Below are positions 55,584-63,871 of a stretch of 64,000 bases of DNA, piece after piece. Made by a program: the position numbers and the translations under genes. Where the stretch lies: the NCBI RefSeq assembly GCF_021654135.1, contig NZ_JAKGSD010000033.1:5924-69923 (forward strand), in the 5' to 3' direction. Position 1 is the first letter of the stretch. Each line of letters starts with the position of its first letter. Under the pieces are notes generated by a model, which was not told the DNA's origin, did no database searches, and saw only the letters and a program-made list of their open reading frames with translations. Source of the DNA: Amycolatopsis tucumanensis. GTDB taxonomy: Bacteria; Actinomycetota; Actinomycetes; Mycobacteriales; Pseudonocardiaceae.

Positions 55584-56105
55584 GTGCGCGCCATCACCCG
55601 CAGCAACCAGGTCGCTGGCGGTGCGCACGGCACACCCCCACCACGGGATCACCTCATCATCGGGTGCGCGGGCGCCGAGCAGGTGCCAGGCCCGACCGTG
55701 CGCTACGCCGTGATCACACCCGAGGGCCTGTTGATGGTGCGCGAGGCGGTCGGCGACACGGGGCCAGACGAGTGGGGTGAGCCCTACCAGCACGAACTGT
55801 GGACCGCGGTACGCGACCAGGTCGATCCCGACGGCGGCGCCGTCAACGGCGTGCCGCTGGCCGGCGGGATGCGCGCCAAAGTGGCCGACGCGGCCGATCA
55901 CCTGCCGCGAGTCCACCCGCCCAATCCGGTCGGCTCGGCCGTGCTGATCTCGCTGAGCTGCGCGCCGCGGGTCTGGCGCGGCAGCATCGCGATCATGGGC
56001 GAGGAGACCGACGAGGGCATCACGACCTCGCTCACCGCCGACCAGCTCGACACGCTGGCCGGGGCACACCGGCGGGCCCTCTCCTTCTACGCGCGCTGCC
56101 GTTGA
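55584..56105 (+). CDS. uncharacterised protein
   Basis: 173 aa, GTG start. Two segments look folded (VRYAVITPEGLLMVREAVG and AVLISLSCAPRVWRGSIAIM); the ending LTADQLDTLAGAHRRAL is helical. No known family is recognised. It sits between the partner-switch genes and the HspR-like regulator. Confidence 0.5.
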   Translation: MRAITRSNQVAGGAHGTPPPRDHLIIGCAGAEQVPGPTVRYAVITPEGLLMVREAVGDTGPDEWGEPYQHELWTAVRDQVDPDGGAVNGVPLAGGMRAKVADAADHLPRVHPPNPVGSAVLISLSCAPRVWRGSIAIMGEETDEGITTSLTADQLDTLAGAHRRALSFYARCR

Positions 56106-56162
56106 TCCCCGCACCGGCGCGGACTGAGCCGATGCGGAGCCGTGACTGAACGTGCCGGGCGA

Positions 56163-56513
56163 TCAGGGTTGCGTCGCGGTGTCCAGCCGGCTGCGCAACT
56201 CGGCGATCTGGGCGTGTGCGGCGGCGAGTTCGTCTTCCAGCGCGATAATCCGGGCGCTCGCGACGATCCCGTGGCCGTCGTCGAGCAGACCCCGGATGCG
56301 CGCGGCGAGGTGCAGCTGGCGGCGGCTGTAGCGGCGGTGCCCACCACCGGAACGCTGCGGACGCACCAGCCCAGCGGTGTCCAGGCTGCGCAGGAACGCC
56401 TGCTGCACACCGAGCATCATCGCGGCCTGCCCGGTGGTGTACGCCGGATAGTCGACATCATCGAGATCGCGCAGATCAGTACTGGTCACGAGCGGGCCTC
56501 CCACGGACACCAC
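56163..56513 (-). CDS. HspR-like MerR-family regulator
   Basis: Up to 116 aa. The MerR winged helix (AYTTGQAAMMLGVQQAFLRS ... LDTAGLVRPQRS) with GGGHRRYSRRQL is followed by GLLDDGHGIVASARIIALED and a coiled coil, the arrangement of HspR, which represses dnaK/clpB-type genes through HAIR sites. The start could be GTG 56513 or GTG 56489. It is divergent from the gene at 56,648 across a strong promoter. A HAIR-like site lies 5 kb away at 51,612. Confidence 0.75.
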   Translation of the reverse strand: MVSVGGPLVTSTDLRDLDDVDYPAYTTGQAAMMLGVQQAFLRSLDTAGLVRPQRSGGGHRRYSRRQLHLAARIRGLLDDGHGIVASARIIALEDELAAAHAQIAELRSRLDTATQP

Positions 56514-56569
56514 GGGTCGACCTGACCCTCACCCGACACTCTCCGAACCACGGTACCTCCAGTGGCGCC

Positions 56570-56598
56570 TTGACATAATCTACAGTACTCACTATAAG
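56570..56598 (+). promoter_or_regulatory. strong sigma-70-type promoter
   Basis: TTGACA at 56570-56575, a 17-base spacer and TATAAG at 56593-56598. This is unusually close to consensus for this GC-rich DNA. It points at the gene starting at 56,648. Confidence 0.8.
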
Positions 56599-56647
56599 AA
56601 AAGTATCGGTCAGAACCTGGTGGACACACAGCTGGGGAGTGATCGAG

Positions 56648-57043
56648 ATGGATGGCACGAGCATCGCCCGCACGGCGGGAAGCGACCTCGCGTGGCCCCT
56701 GGAGGTCGGGCCGGCTCGCTTCGCCGACCTGATCTGCGCGGAGCCCGCGTGGGTGCGCGCGGAGTTCGACGCGATCGTCGCCGCCAACTTCGGCTCCTCC
56801 GCGACGCGGCCTCTCCCGCCGCACGACCGGCCACCAGGACCAGCGCCCACCCGTCGCCACCGCGGCGACGAGGCGTCGTCGCGCCGCGACCCGCTGTCCC
56901 ACGCTGTCAGCGGTGATCTCGCGCGGACCGCGCGGCGAGTCGGAGCTCGCGAACGGTCTCCTCCGCCGCCGCTGTGCGACGCCGCGCCGACCGCGCGGAC
57001 CCTCTTCCCGGATCGCAGCACCAGCGAACACGTAAGGAGGTGA
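56648..57043 (+). CDS. uncharacterised protein behind the strong promoter
   Basis: 131 aa. The first half (DLAWPLEVGPARFADLICAE ... PAWVRAEFDAIVAANFG) is compact and helical; the rest is Arg/Pro-rich and probably disordered. GGGGAG lies 8 bases before ATG 56648. Its pairing with an HspR-like gene suggests a stress-related role; the family is unknown to me. Confidence 0.6.
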   Translation: MDGTSIARTAGSDLAWPLEVGPARFADLICAEPAWVRAEFDAIVAANFGSSATRPLPPHDRPPGPAPTRRHRGDEASSRRDPLSHAVSGDLARTARRVGARERSPPPPLCDAAPTARTLFPDRSTSEHVRR

Positions 57044-57435
57044 TAACGGCACGACCGTACCGGGGCACCATCACGTGAACCTGCCCGTGGCAGCCGGCTC
57101 TCGTCGTTGGCTGGCACACCGGTGAGCAATGCCAGCACCGCGTCTCGTGACGCACCTACCGACCCGCCACGGCCAGCACCGGTCACGGTCGTCGCTGGGG
57201 ACAGCGTCCAGCCTTCCTCGATCATGTGAATCCGCGAGGCCCGCCACTGCATCGCCAGGGCGGGCTTCGGCGCGTCCGGGCACCCCCAGGTTCCCTCGCC
57301 GTCGTCGCCGAAGTTGTGGTCACGGGAACAGAAAAGCTGAGCGGACCGTTAGCAAGAATGAGCGGCGGGGATGCAGCCCCGTCCGATCGGAACTGACCTG
57401 ATCGACAACCTGATGGTGTGGAAGGAGACTGTGAC
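57044..57435. other. leader region of the second hsp20 gene
   Basis: No gene is supported. AAGGAGGTGAT at about 57034-57044 is a perfect anti-Shine-Dalgarno complement with no start codon at a usable distance. CGGGG at 57366-57370 pairs with CCCCG at 57377-57381, a small hairpin about 55 bases before the hsp20 start. Confidence 0.5.
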
Positions 57436-57867
57436 ATGTTGATGCGTACCGACCCGTTCCGCGAGCTCGACCGGCTGACCCAGCAGTTCTTCGGCGCCAA
57501 CGGAACCGCGGCCCGTCCCGCGGCGATGCCGATGGACGCCTACCGCACCGGGGACGAGTACGTGGTCGCATTCGACCTGCCCGGCGTCAGCCCGGACTCG
57601 ATCGAGGTGAACGTCGAGCAGAACGTGCTGACCGTCAAGGCCGAACGCCCCGGCCAGACCAAGGAGCACGTGGAGTACCAGGTCGCCGAGCGGCCCCGCG
57701 GCGTGTTCAGCCGGCAGCTGTTCCTGGGCGAGGCTCTGGACGCCGAGCACATCCAGGCCGGCTATGAGGCCGGTGTGCTGACGCTGCGAATCCCGGTGGC
57801 TGAGAAGGCCAAGCCCCGCAAGATCGCCATCAGCGCCGGCAGCGACCGCAAGCAGGTCAACGCCTGA
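57436..57867 (+). CDS. Hsp20 small heat-shock protein
   Basis: 143 aa. The alpha-crystallin domain is at about 35-130 (MDAYRTGDEYVVAFDLPGVS ... EAGVLTLRIPVAEKAKPRKI), ending IAISAGSDRKQVNA. AAGGAG lies before ATG 57436. It is closely related to the Hsp20 at 60,874 (MLMRTDPF start, same ending), so these two are recent paralogues; the one at 51,744 is more distant. A strong terminator follows. Confidence 0.93.
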   Translation: MLMRTDPFRELDRLTQQFFGANGTAARPAAMPMDAYRTGDEYVVAFDLPGVSPDSIEVNVEQNVLTVKAERPGQTKEHVEYQVAERPRGVFSRQLFLGEALDAEHIQAGYEAGVLTLRIPVAEKAKPRKIAISAGSDRKQVNA

Positions 57868-57885
57868 CCCGCACGCCCTCGCCGG

Positions 57886-57917
57886 CCCCGCCGACGCGCC
57901 CCGTCGGCGGGGTGTTT
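57886..57917 (+). terminator. intrinsic terminator after hsp20
   Basis: CCCCGCCGAC (57886-57895) pairs perfectly with GTCGGCGGGG (57903-57912), with a 7-base loop and TGTTT directly after. Confidence 0.8.
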
Positions 57918-57967
57918 CCGGGGCCGTGCCGGGGGAAGCCGACGAGGTGCGGGAAAGGAGGGAACCG

Positions 57968-58372
57968 ATGACCGACACCAGGCATGACGGCGCGGCGCCG
58001 ATCGACGCAGCGCGGACCGAGGTCGCGCGCGTCGGCGGGACGCGGATCGACGGGGCGCTGGCCGATGCCCGGCGGCGGCTCGCCGACACCGCCACCGCCC
58101 TGCGCACCGGTTTCCCTGGCGCGGCCGAGGTGTCCGCGGTCATCACCGGCACGCACGAGGTCACCACCACCCTGGCCGACCTGGTGCAGACCCTGATGGA
58201 CCGCACCCCGGCCCTCGCCGAGCGGCACGGCCCGCAGGTCAGCAACGAGATCCACGCCGATCTGCGGGCACTGCACGGCTGCCTGACCACCGGCGCACTG
58301 CTGCTCGCCCCCGCCCTGGACGACCTGGCCGGTACCAACCGCGACGGGAAGACGCCGCAAGGGGAGGAATGA
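57968..58372 (+). CDS. uncharacterised helical protein
   Basis: 134 aa. AAAGGAGGGA precedes ATG 57968. It is mostly alpha-helical (DGALADARRRLADTATALRT ... TTLADLVQTLMDRTPALAER), without a known motif. It is coupled to the next small gene by ATGA. With the genes at 58,369 and 58,589 it forms a small stress-cluster operon ending in a J-domain gene. Confidence 0.6.
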   Translation: MTDTRHDGAAPIDAARTEVARVGGTRIDGALADARRRLADTATALRTGFPGAAEVSAVITGTHEVTTTLADLVQTLMDRTPALAERHGPQVSNEIHADLRALHGCLTTGALLLAPALDDLAGTNRDGKTPQGEE

Positions 58373-58569
58373 CGATGAGCCTGGACAAGCCCTGGAACGA
58401 CGTGGCCGACCAGCTGCGCCCCGCCCGACCCGACCTGGAGGACGAGTCCGGCGCGGACCCGCTCACCGAGCCGATCGACGTGGTCGAGGCCGACCCGGCC
58501 GACGTGGCCGATCAGCGGCGCGTCGTGCCGCTGCCCGACGAGCCCGCCGACGACCAGTCCTGGCCGTGA
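58369..58569 (+). CDS. small acidic protein
   Basis: 66 aa (or 64 from ATG 58375). Very acidic, Asp/Pro-rich (RPARPDLEDESGADPLTEPI), probably disordered. The ATGA overlap with the previous gene supports translation. Function unknown. Confidence 0.5.
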   Translation: MTMSLDKPWNDVADQLRPARPDLEDESGADPLTEPIDVVEADPADVADQRRVVPLPDEPADDQSWP

Positions 58570-58588
58570 TCGACGGGAGCAACGTGCG

Positions 58589-59023
58589 ATGCCCCGTTCC
58601 CGCACTCTTTCAGGATCACCGCCCGGCGCGTCGCTGGCCGTCGCGCTGACGAGGGTGACCGAGGCCGTGCAGCACGCGGTAGGCCGCGTGACAGCCGGCC
58701 ACGGGCCCGGCCCTGCCGGCCTGCGCGAGGAGACCTGGCAGCTGATCTATCTGCTCGGCGCGTTGGGTGACCTGGCCGCAGCGCTGGCACCGCAGGTCGG
58801 CGGCTATCCCGAGCGGTATCGGCTGCGTGCCGACGACGACGTCGACCCCGCCGAGCACGTCGCCCGCACCTGCCGGGAACTGGCCGCGCTGCGCCACGCG
58901 CTGGACGAGGCGGAAGGTGCCGCCCGCGAGGTCTACACCGCCGTCAGCCACCTGCACACCGTGCCCGAGAACACCGTGCCCGAGGACACCACGGGAACGG
59001 CGAGCAGGACCGACCATCCCTGA
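58589..59023 (+). CDS. uncharacterised helical protein
   Basis: 144 aa. Helices such as LAVALTRVTEAVQHAVGRVT and ELAALRHALDEAEGAAREVY make up most of it. No family is recognised. Nineteen bases after the acidic protein gene and 8 before the J-domain gene. Confidence 0.55.
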   Translation: MPRSRTLSGSPPGASLAVALTRVTEAVQHAVGRVTAGHGPGPAGLREETWQLIYLLGALGDLAAALAPQVGGYPERYRLRADDDVDPAEHVARTCRELAALRHALDEAEGAAREVYTAVSHLHTVPENTVPEDTTGTASRTDHP

Positions 59024-59031
59024 CGGAGCGG

Positions 59032-59367
59032 ATGACCATGTCACCGTCACCGGTACCCGACCCGTACGAAGTACTCGGCGTCTCGCGGGAGGCGACGCCG
59101 AGCGAGATCGCCGCGGCCTACCGGGCACTGGTGCGCCACCTGCACCCCGACGCCGCGCACGCACCCACCGATCCGGCCCGCCTGACCGAGGTGCTCGCCG
59201 CCTACGCCGAGTTGCGCGATCCACGCCGACGCGCGACCGACGACCGCGACCATCCCGCCCCGTCACCATGTCGAGAGCCCATCTCCATTCCCGTGCGGAT
59301 CCACCGCCCCGGTGCGCGCAGCCAACCCGACCTGCGAGTCGGCCCCGTCCGCCGCCACCTCCACTGA
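59032..59367 (+). CDS. small J-domain protein
   Basis: 111 aa. A single J-domain (DPYEVLGVSREATPSEIAAA ... YRALVRHLHPDAAHAP) with the HPD motif, followed by a basic tail without Gly-rich or C-terminal domains. It could direct DnaK of the same cluster to a special client. Confidence 0.82.
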   Translation: MTMSPSPVPDPYEVLGVSREATPSEIAAAYRALVRHLHPDAAHAPTDPARLTEVLAAYAELRDPRRRATDDRDHPAPSPCREPISIPVRIHRPGARSQPDLRVGPVRRHLH

Positions 59368-59576
59368 CCGCGCGACTGACCGCCTCCGCACCGACTTTCA
59401 CCGGGTCCGCGACTTGATGCCCGGCAGGCGTGTCACCACCGGTTCCCGCAGGTCATGTGGCATCGACTGCGCTGGCGCACCGGATGCACCCCCAGGGTTC
59501 ATGGGTAACGGGCGGCCTGACGGGATACCCGAGGTAGTCAGGCGTTGCGGCGCCCGGCAGCCGACGAGAGGCAATC

Positions 59577-60305
59577 ATGGACCGCGCACGGGACGAGATG
59601 TGGCCACAGGTGCTGGACGAGGTCACCGGCGCGCTGGAAAGCCTGACTGCGGCGTTGGGCAGCGTGGACGACTTCACCGTCTTGCTGCAGCAGGTGTGCG
59701 CCCAGGTCACCAAGGCCATACCGGGCGTGGACGAAGCGACCGTGACCCTGCTCGACGATGGCAACGCCCGGACCGCGGCCACGACCAGCGACGTCGTCGC
59801 CGGCCTCGACGGTGACCAGTACGCCCTCGGACACGGACCCTGCCTCGACGCCGCGCGATCAGGCGCGCTGGTGCGCGTGTCGATCGCCCAGGCCCGTGAC
59901 CGCTGGCCGGACTTCGCCCGCGACGCCACCGAGGCAGGATTCGCAAGCTTCCTGTCCGCGCCGATCGTCATCGACGACGGGCACGCCGGCGCGGTGAACT
60001 GCTACAGCACCCACGCTCACGGCTTCGCCGAACTGGACGAGAAACTGCTCGACCTCTACACCAGCGCCGTCACGGCGGCCCTGCGCGTCTACCACCGCTA
60101 CCAACACGCCCGCCGCACCGCCGCGCACTTGCGGACCGCGCTGGAGAGCCGGGCGGTGATCGACCAGGCCAAAGGCATCCTCATGGCGGTCAGGCGGATC
60201 GACGCCGACCAGGCATTCACCCTGCTGGTCGAGCAATCCCAGCGCGACAACATCAAGCTGCGTGACCTCGCCACCCGGTTCGTCGCGCACGTCACCAGCG
60301 CGTGA
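59577..60305 (+). CDS. GAF-ANTAR regulator
   Basis: 242 aa. A GAF domain (LQQVCAQVTKAIPGVDEATV ... ALGHGPCLDAARSGALVRVS) and a C-terminal ANTAR domain (ALESRAVIDQAKGILMAVRR ... QSQRDNIKLRDLATRFVAHV). It is a paralogue of the regulator at 52,304. It may antiterminate stress transcripts. Confidence 0.87.
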   Translation: MDRARDEMWPQVLDEVTGALESLTAALGSVDDFTVLLQQVCAQVTKAIPGVDEATVTLLDDGNARTAATTSDVVAGLDGDQYALGHGPCLDAARSGALVRVSIAQARDRWPDFARDATEAGFASFLSAPIVIDDGHAGAVNCYSTHAHGFAELDEKLLDLYTSAVTAALRVYHRYQHARRTAAHLRTALESRAVIDQAKGILMAVRRIDADQAFTLLVEQSQRDNIKLRDLATRFVAHVTSA

Positions 60306-60736
60306 TCCCCGACGAGGCGGTGATCGTCGTCAGCCAGCACTCCGGTTGTCCACCGACCGCTTCGGCGAGCAGCTGCTGGGTGGTGCGCAGCGCGGCAGCC
60401 AGTCGCGTGCGCCGGTCCCTCCAAGTCGTCGACGCGACGCTGGGTAGATCTCCACCCCACCTATGCTCTCGCACTCACCGCACAACCCACCCCGCATGTC
60501 TGACCACCGCCTGGCCACCTGTCCACGCAGGCGCACACCGTCACACCTGCCCAGGCTCGGCAGGACAGCAAGTGCGCGCCGCCGGTCAACCGTGCGGCCC
60601 TGCCAAATCAGGACGGTCCGCGGTGCTGATGTGCTCTTGCGTCTGATTCCCGAGTCGACAGGCCGTTCCAGCACTGCCGTCACACCATCCTTGAACTGCA
60701 CCTTCATACTTCAATCCATTTAGCAATAGATCGACG
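60306..60736. other. stretch with one doubtful minus-strand frame
   Basis: A 125-aa frame on the minus strand (60707 to 60330, beginning MKVQFKDGVTAVLERPVDSG) follows an AT-rich upstream stretch, but has no ribosome site and an Arg/Ser/Cys-rich second half. I cannot call it a gene. Confidence 0.35.
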
Positions 60737-60752
60737 CGTGAACTACATCACA
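60737..60752. promoter_or_regulatory. CRP/FNR-family operator upstream of hsp20
   Basis: CGTGA-ACTACA-TCACA matches TGTGA-N6-TCACA at 9 of 10 fixed bases. It shares ATCACATA with the site at 51591-51606. TAGTGC at 60773-60778 could be the -10 box, which would put the operator near -41, as for a class II activator. Confidence 0.6.
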
Positions 60753-60873
60753 TAGGGAACATAGGTCAGGAGTAGTGCGTTGCTAGGGATGTCAGCGACG
60801 TGATGGTGCTGACGCGACGCGGTTGTCCGCGACGCGAGCACACGGACACGACGAAGGGAAGGAGGAGAACGCC

Positions 60874-61323
60874 ATGCTGATGCGTACTGATCCGTTCCAG
60901 GCGCTGGACCGGTTGAGCCAGCAGTGGTTCGGCAGTGGTTTCGGCGGCGGCCTGTCGCGGTCGGCGGTCATGCCGATGGATGCCTACCGCTCCGGCGATG
61001 AGTTCGTGGTGCACTTCGACCTGCCCGGCGTGAGCCCAGAGTCCATCGATGTCGATGTGCAGAACAATGTGCTGACGGTCAAGGCGCAGCGCACCACGGT
61101 CATCGACGAGAACGGCGAGAAGGTCGAGACGATCATCAGTGAGCGGCCGACCGGCACGTTCAGCCGGCAGCTGTTCCTGGGTGACACCCTCGACACCGGC
61201 AACATCCAGGCCAGCTACGACGCCGGGGTCCTGACCCTGCGCATCCCGGTCGCCGAGGAGGCCAAGCCGCGCAAGATCGCCATCACCAGCGGCACCGGGG
61301 AACGCCAGGCGATCAACGCCTGA
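60874..61323 (+). CDS. Hsp20 small heat-shock protein
   Basis: 149 aa. The alpha-crystallin domain is MDAYRSGDEFVVHFDLPGVS ... DAGVLTLRIPVAEEAKPRKI, ending in a TSGTGERQAINA tail. AAGGAGGAG precedes ATG 60874. Close paralogue of the protein at 57,436. A CRP-like site lies upstream. Confidence 0.93.
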   Translation: MLMRTDPFQALDRLSQQWFGSGFGGGLSRSAVMPMDAYRSGDEFVVHFDLPGVSPESIDVDVQNNVLTVKAQRTTVIDENGEKVETIISERPTGTFSRQLFLGDTLDTGNIQASYDAGVLTLRIPVAEEAKPRKIAITSGTGERQAINA

Positions 61324-61493
61324 CCCCTGGTCGCCGCTCCGCGGTGATAATTCGGCGCTCACCTCAGTGCACGTGGTGACGCGGTCATCGACGCCTGGGC
61401 GCCCCTGACCCTTTCCGGCGGCCTGGGCGCGAGCCGCCCGGCGTCCTGTCGACGCGGCAGCACGGGTGAAGTGCCGACCGTCCCGTCTCTTAC

Positions 61494-61540
61494 GAGCCGG
61501 TCGTCGTGCGCGGTATTTGGCCGCGCACGACGACTGGCTC
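61494..61540. terminator. 20-bp-arm inverted repeat between hsp20 and DUF2905 genes
   Basis: GAGCCGGTCGTCGTGCGCGG (61494-61513) pairs with CCGCGCACGACGACTGGCTC (61521-61540), 19 of 20 bases, around a TATTTGG loop. It is the strongest hairpin noticed in the window. It could terminate the hsp20 transcript or serve as an operator for the redox operon that follows. Confidence 0.7.
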
Positions 61541-61589
61541 TGTTCTGTTGGTGGGGAACATCGGGAAGCGGTGGGAGGAGAGATCCACG

Positions 61590-61802
61590 ATGGGCACGAA
61601 TATCGGGCCGTACGTGGTGGCGGCGGGACTGGTGCTCGCCGTTGTCGGCGTGCTCGCGTGGACCGGTGGGCTGTCGTGGTTCGATCGTCTCCCGGGCGAC
61701 ATCCGCCTCATCGGCGAGAACGTCCGCGTCTACATGCCACTCACGTCCATGCTGTTGGTGTCCGTCGTGCTGTCTCTGGCCATGACGCTGCTTCGCCGAT
61801 GA
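61590..61802 (+). CDS. DUF2905 membrane protein
   Basis: 70 aa. Two membrane helices flank the family signature WFDRLPGDIRLIGENVRVYM ... PLTSMLLVSVVLSL. GGGAGGAGAG precedes ATG 61590. Function unknown. It is first in a redox run (peroxiredoxin, glutaredoxin, thioredoxin). Confidence 0.85.
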   Translation: MGTNIGPYVVAAGLVLAVVGVLAWTGGLSWFDRLPGDIRLIGENVRVYMPLTSMLLVSVVLSLAMTLLRR

Positions 61803-61857
61803 GGCTCGCGCCGACCGGCGCCGCGCCACCCGAATCTTTGTCAGGGAGGTGAGGATC

Positions 61858-62634
61858 ATGATTCCCGCTCGTGGCTGGGATCGGCTGCACGAACTGGAGC
61901 AGCGGTTCGCCGACCTCGGTGACCGTCTGGACGCGGACTCCCCGGTGACCGAGGCACTGTCGGTGCTGCACGCGATCACCCAGGAAATCGTGCAGCACGT
62001 CCCCGTGACGGGGGAGACACAGGCCGTGGGGCACCAGGCGCCCGACGGCATCACCACGCAGGGCGTGACGCTGGAAGACGTCGCGAACTTGCACCGCAGC
62101 GCGCCCCCGATGCAGGGCGCCCGCGAGTCCACTGGCCTGGCGGTAGGCACCCGAGCACCCGATTTCACGTTGCCAGACGCGAAGAACCGGCCGGTGAGCC
62201 TCGCCGATTTCCGCGGGCACCCGGTCCTGCTCGTGTTCTACCCGCTGGACTGGAGCCATGGGTGCAGTCGACAGTTGGAGCTCTACCAGCAGGAGCTGCC
62301 GGAGTTCGCCAGCCGGGGTGTGACCGTGCTTGGCATCTCCGCGGACTCCCTCTACAGCCACGGCGCCTGGGCGGCCGTGCGCGGCATCACCTTCCCGCTG
62401 CTCGCGGACTTCCACCCCAAGGGTGAGGTCGCCCGCCGCTACCAGGTCTGGCGCGAGTCCGACGGGTTCAGCGAACGCGCGCTCTACCTCGTCGACGCCG
62501 ACGGGGTCATCCGCTACGCGCACGTCTCGCCACAGGTGGACCACATCCCGGACATCTACGAACTGTTCGACGCGCTCGACCAGGTCGCCCAGCAACCCGC
62601 GTCGCGCGAACCCCACGACCTGACGAACCTGTGA
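61858..62634 (+). CDS. AhpC/TSA-family peroxiredoxin with N-terminal extension
   Basis: 258 aa. About 95 helical residues precede the redoxin domain (GTRAPDFTLPDAKNRPVSLA ... VLLVFYPLDWSHGCSRQLEL). The peroxidatic cysteine is C136 in WSHGC. No resolving CXXC is seen, so electrons probably come from the glutaredoxin or thioredoxin encoded next. It reduces peroxides. GGGAGGTGAGG precedes the ATG. Confidence 0.87.
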   Translation: MIPARGWDRLHELEQRFADLGDRLDADSPVTEALSVLHAITQEIVQHVPVTGETQAVGHQAPDGITTQGVTLEDVANLHRSAPPMQGARESTGLAVGTRAPDFTLPDAKNRPVSLADFRGHPVLLVFYPLDWSHGCSRQLELYQQELPEFASRGVTVLGISADSLYSHGAWAAVRGITFPLLADFHPKGEVARRYQVWRESDGFSERALYLVDADGVIRYAHVSPQVDHIPDIYELFDALDQVAQQPASREPHDLTNL

Positions 62635-62655
62635 CCTGTCGAGGAGGTGACGACA

Positions 62656-62964
62656 ATGACGATCCCGATGGTCGCCCCGATCAACCGCGCCGCCCGCACC
62701 GTCGGCACGGTCGCGCCCGCCGCGGTCGTCGTGTACGGAAACCGCTGGTGTGGCATCACCCAGATGGTGCGCCGCCTGCTGGACCGCGCCGGCGTGCCCT
62801 ACCAGTACGTCGACCTGGACCTCAACCCCCAAGCCAGGCAACGACTGCGCTGGCTGGCCGGCGGAGACATCCGCAACCCCGTCGTCTACATCGGCGGCCA
62901 GTGGCTGGAACAACCCACCATCCAGGAGCTGCAATGGGCACTGACACGACACGGACTGCTGTAA
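62656..62964 (+). CDS. glutaredoxin-like protein
   Basis: 102 aa. VVVYGNRWCGITQMVRRLLD gives a monothiol-type active site C32-G-I-T; YVDLDLNP and NPVVYIGGQWLEQPT complete the fold. GAGGAGGTGA precedes ATG 62656. Its last 31 bases overlap the thioredoxin gene, so the two are coupled. Confidence 0.82.
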   Translation: MTIPMVAPINRAARTVGTVAPAAVVVYGNRWCGITQMVRRLLDRAGVPYQYVDLDLNPQARQRLRWLAGGDIRNPVVYIGGQWLEQPTIQELQWALTRHGLL

Positions 62965-63410
62965 CCGGGGCGATCACACCGTGCCCTCGGTGCGGGCGCC
63001 GCAACCGGACTCCGGTTGCGGCAGCCGGCCATCCCCGCTGCGGGGCGTGCAAGACCGACCTGCCCTGGCTGGTCGACGCCGACGACACCAACTTCGAACC
63101 CGCCGTCCAGCACGGCACACTGCCCGTCCTCGTGGACATCTGGGCGCCCTGGTGCGGCCCCTGCCGCACGATGGCCCCGGTCATCGATCAACTCGCCCGC
63201 GACCAGGCCGGACGGCTCAAAGTCGTCAAGGTCAACGCCGACCACGCGCCCCGCACCGCCCAGCGACTCCAGGTCCGCGGTATCCCCACCCTCATCCTGA
63301 TGAGCAACGGCACCGAACGCGGCCGGATGGTCGGCGCTCAACCCGCGCACGCCCTCCAGAACTGGCTCACTCAACAGGGGGCCATCGCCGGGACAGGAGG
63401 ACCAAAATGA
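62934..63410 (+). CDS. TrxC-type thioredoxin with zinc ribbon
   Basis: 158 aa. An N-terminal zinc ribbon (C17, C20, C36, C39) and a thioredoxin domain with WCGPC (73-77), VKVNADHAPRTAQRL and GIPTLILMSNG. The zinc-binding type is linked to oxidative stress. ATG 62934 lies inside the glutaredoxin gene. Confidence 0.9.
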   Translation: MGTDTTRTAVTGAITPCPRCGRRNRTPVAAAGHPRCGACKTDLPWLVDADDTNFEPAVQHGTLPVLVDIWAPWCGPCRTMAPVIDQLARDQAGRLKVVKVNADHAPRTAQRLQVRGIPTLILMSNGTERGRMVGAQPAHALQNWLTQQGAIAGTGGPK

Positions 63411-63778
63411 TCTCGACCACCGGCGACGAGGTGATCGACCTCGAAGAACAGGGCTGGCAGGCCCTGTCGTCCACCCCAGAGACGGCGCGACGGTTCTACG
63501 AGCACATCCTCGACCACACCGCGGTCATGCTCCTACCCGGTGGCCTCGTGCTAGACAACCGGACGGCGATCCTGGACTCGCTGTCCGGCCCACCCTGGTC
63601 CGCCTACCAGCTGCGCGACCCACAAGTGCTCCACCCCACCAACGACACCGCGATCGTGACCTACGAAGCGACCGCCCACCGAGACGACGCACCCACCTAC
63701 ACCGCCCTGACGAGCAGCGTCTACGTGCGCCGCACCGACGGCTGGAAGCTGACCTTCCACCAGCAGACACCCCGATAG
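63407..63778 (+). CDS. SnoaL/DUF4440-like protein
   Basis: 123 aa. An NTF2-like fold: ETARRFYEHILDHTAVMLLP, IVTYEATAHRDDAPTYTALT and VYVRRTDGWKLTFHQQTPR. Such proteins bind small ligands; the role here is unknown. ATGA overlap with trxC, with AGGAGG upstream. Confidence 0.8.
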   Translation: MISTTGDEVIDLEEQGWQALSSTPETARRFYEHILDHTAVMLLPGGLVLDNRTAILDSLSGPPWSAYQLRDPQVLHPTNDTAIVTYEATAHRDDAPTYTALTSSVYVRRTDGWKLTFHQQTPR

Positions 63779-63833
63779 CACCCGCAGGAGGCAGCGCGTG
63801 CCGACAGCGTTCCCAGGCAACAGCGGGCACACC

Positions 63834-63871
63834 GGCCGCTGAGCTGGGTCCTCCGGCTCAGTTCAGCGGCC
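63834..63871. terminator. bidirectional terminator between convergent genes
   Basis: GGCCGCTGA (63834-63842) pairs perfectly with TCAGCGGCC (63863-63871); CTGAGC and GCTCAG inside offer an alternative stem. It lies across the end of the convergent DUF2267 gene. Confidence 0.65.

Noticed and set aside
60330..60707. Minus-strand gene of 125 aa
   Set aside because: No ribosome site, no recognisable domain and biased composition in the second half.
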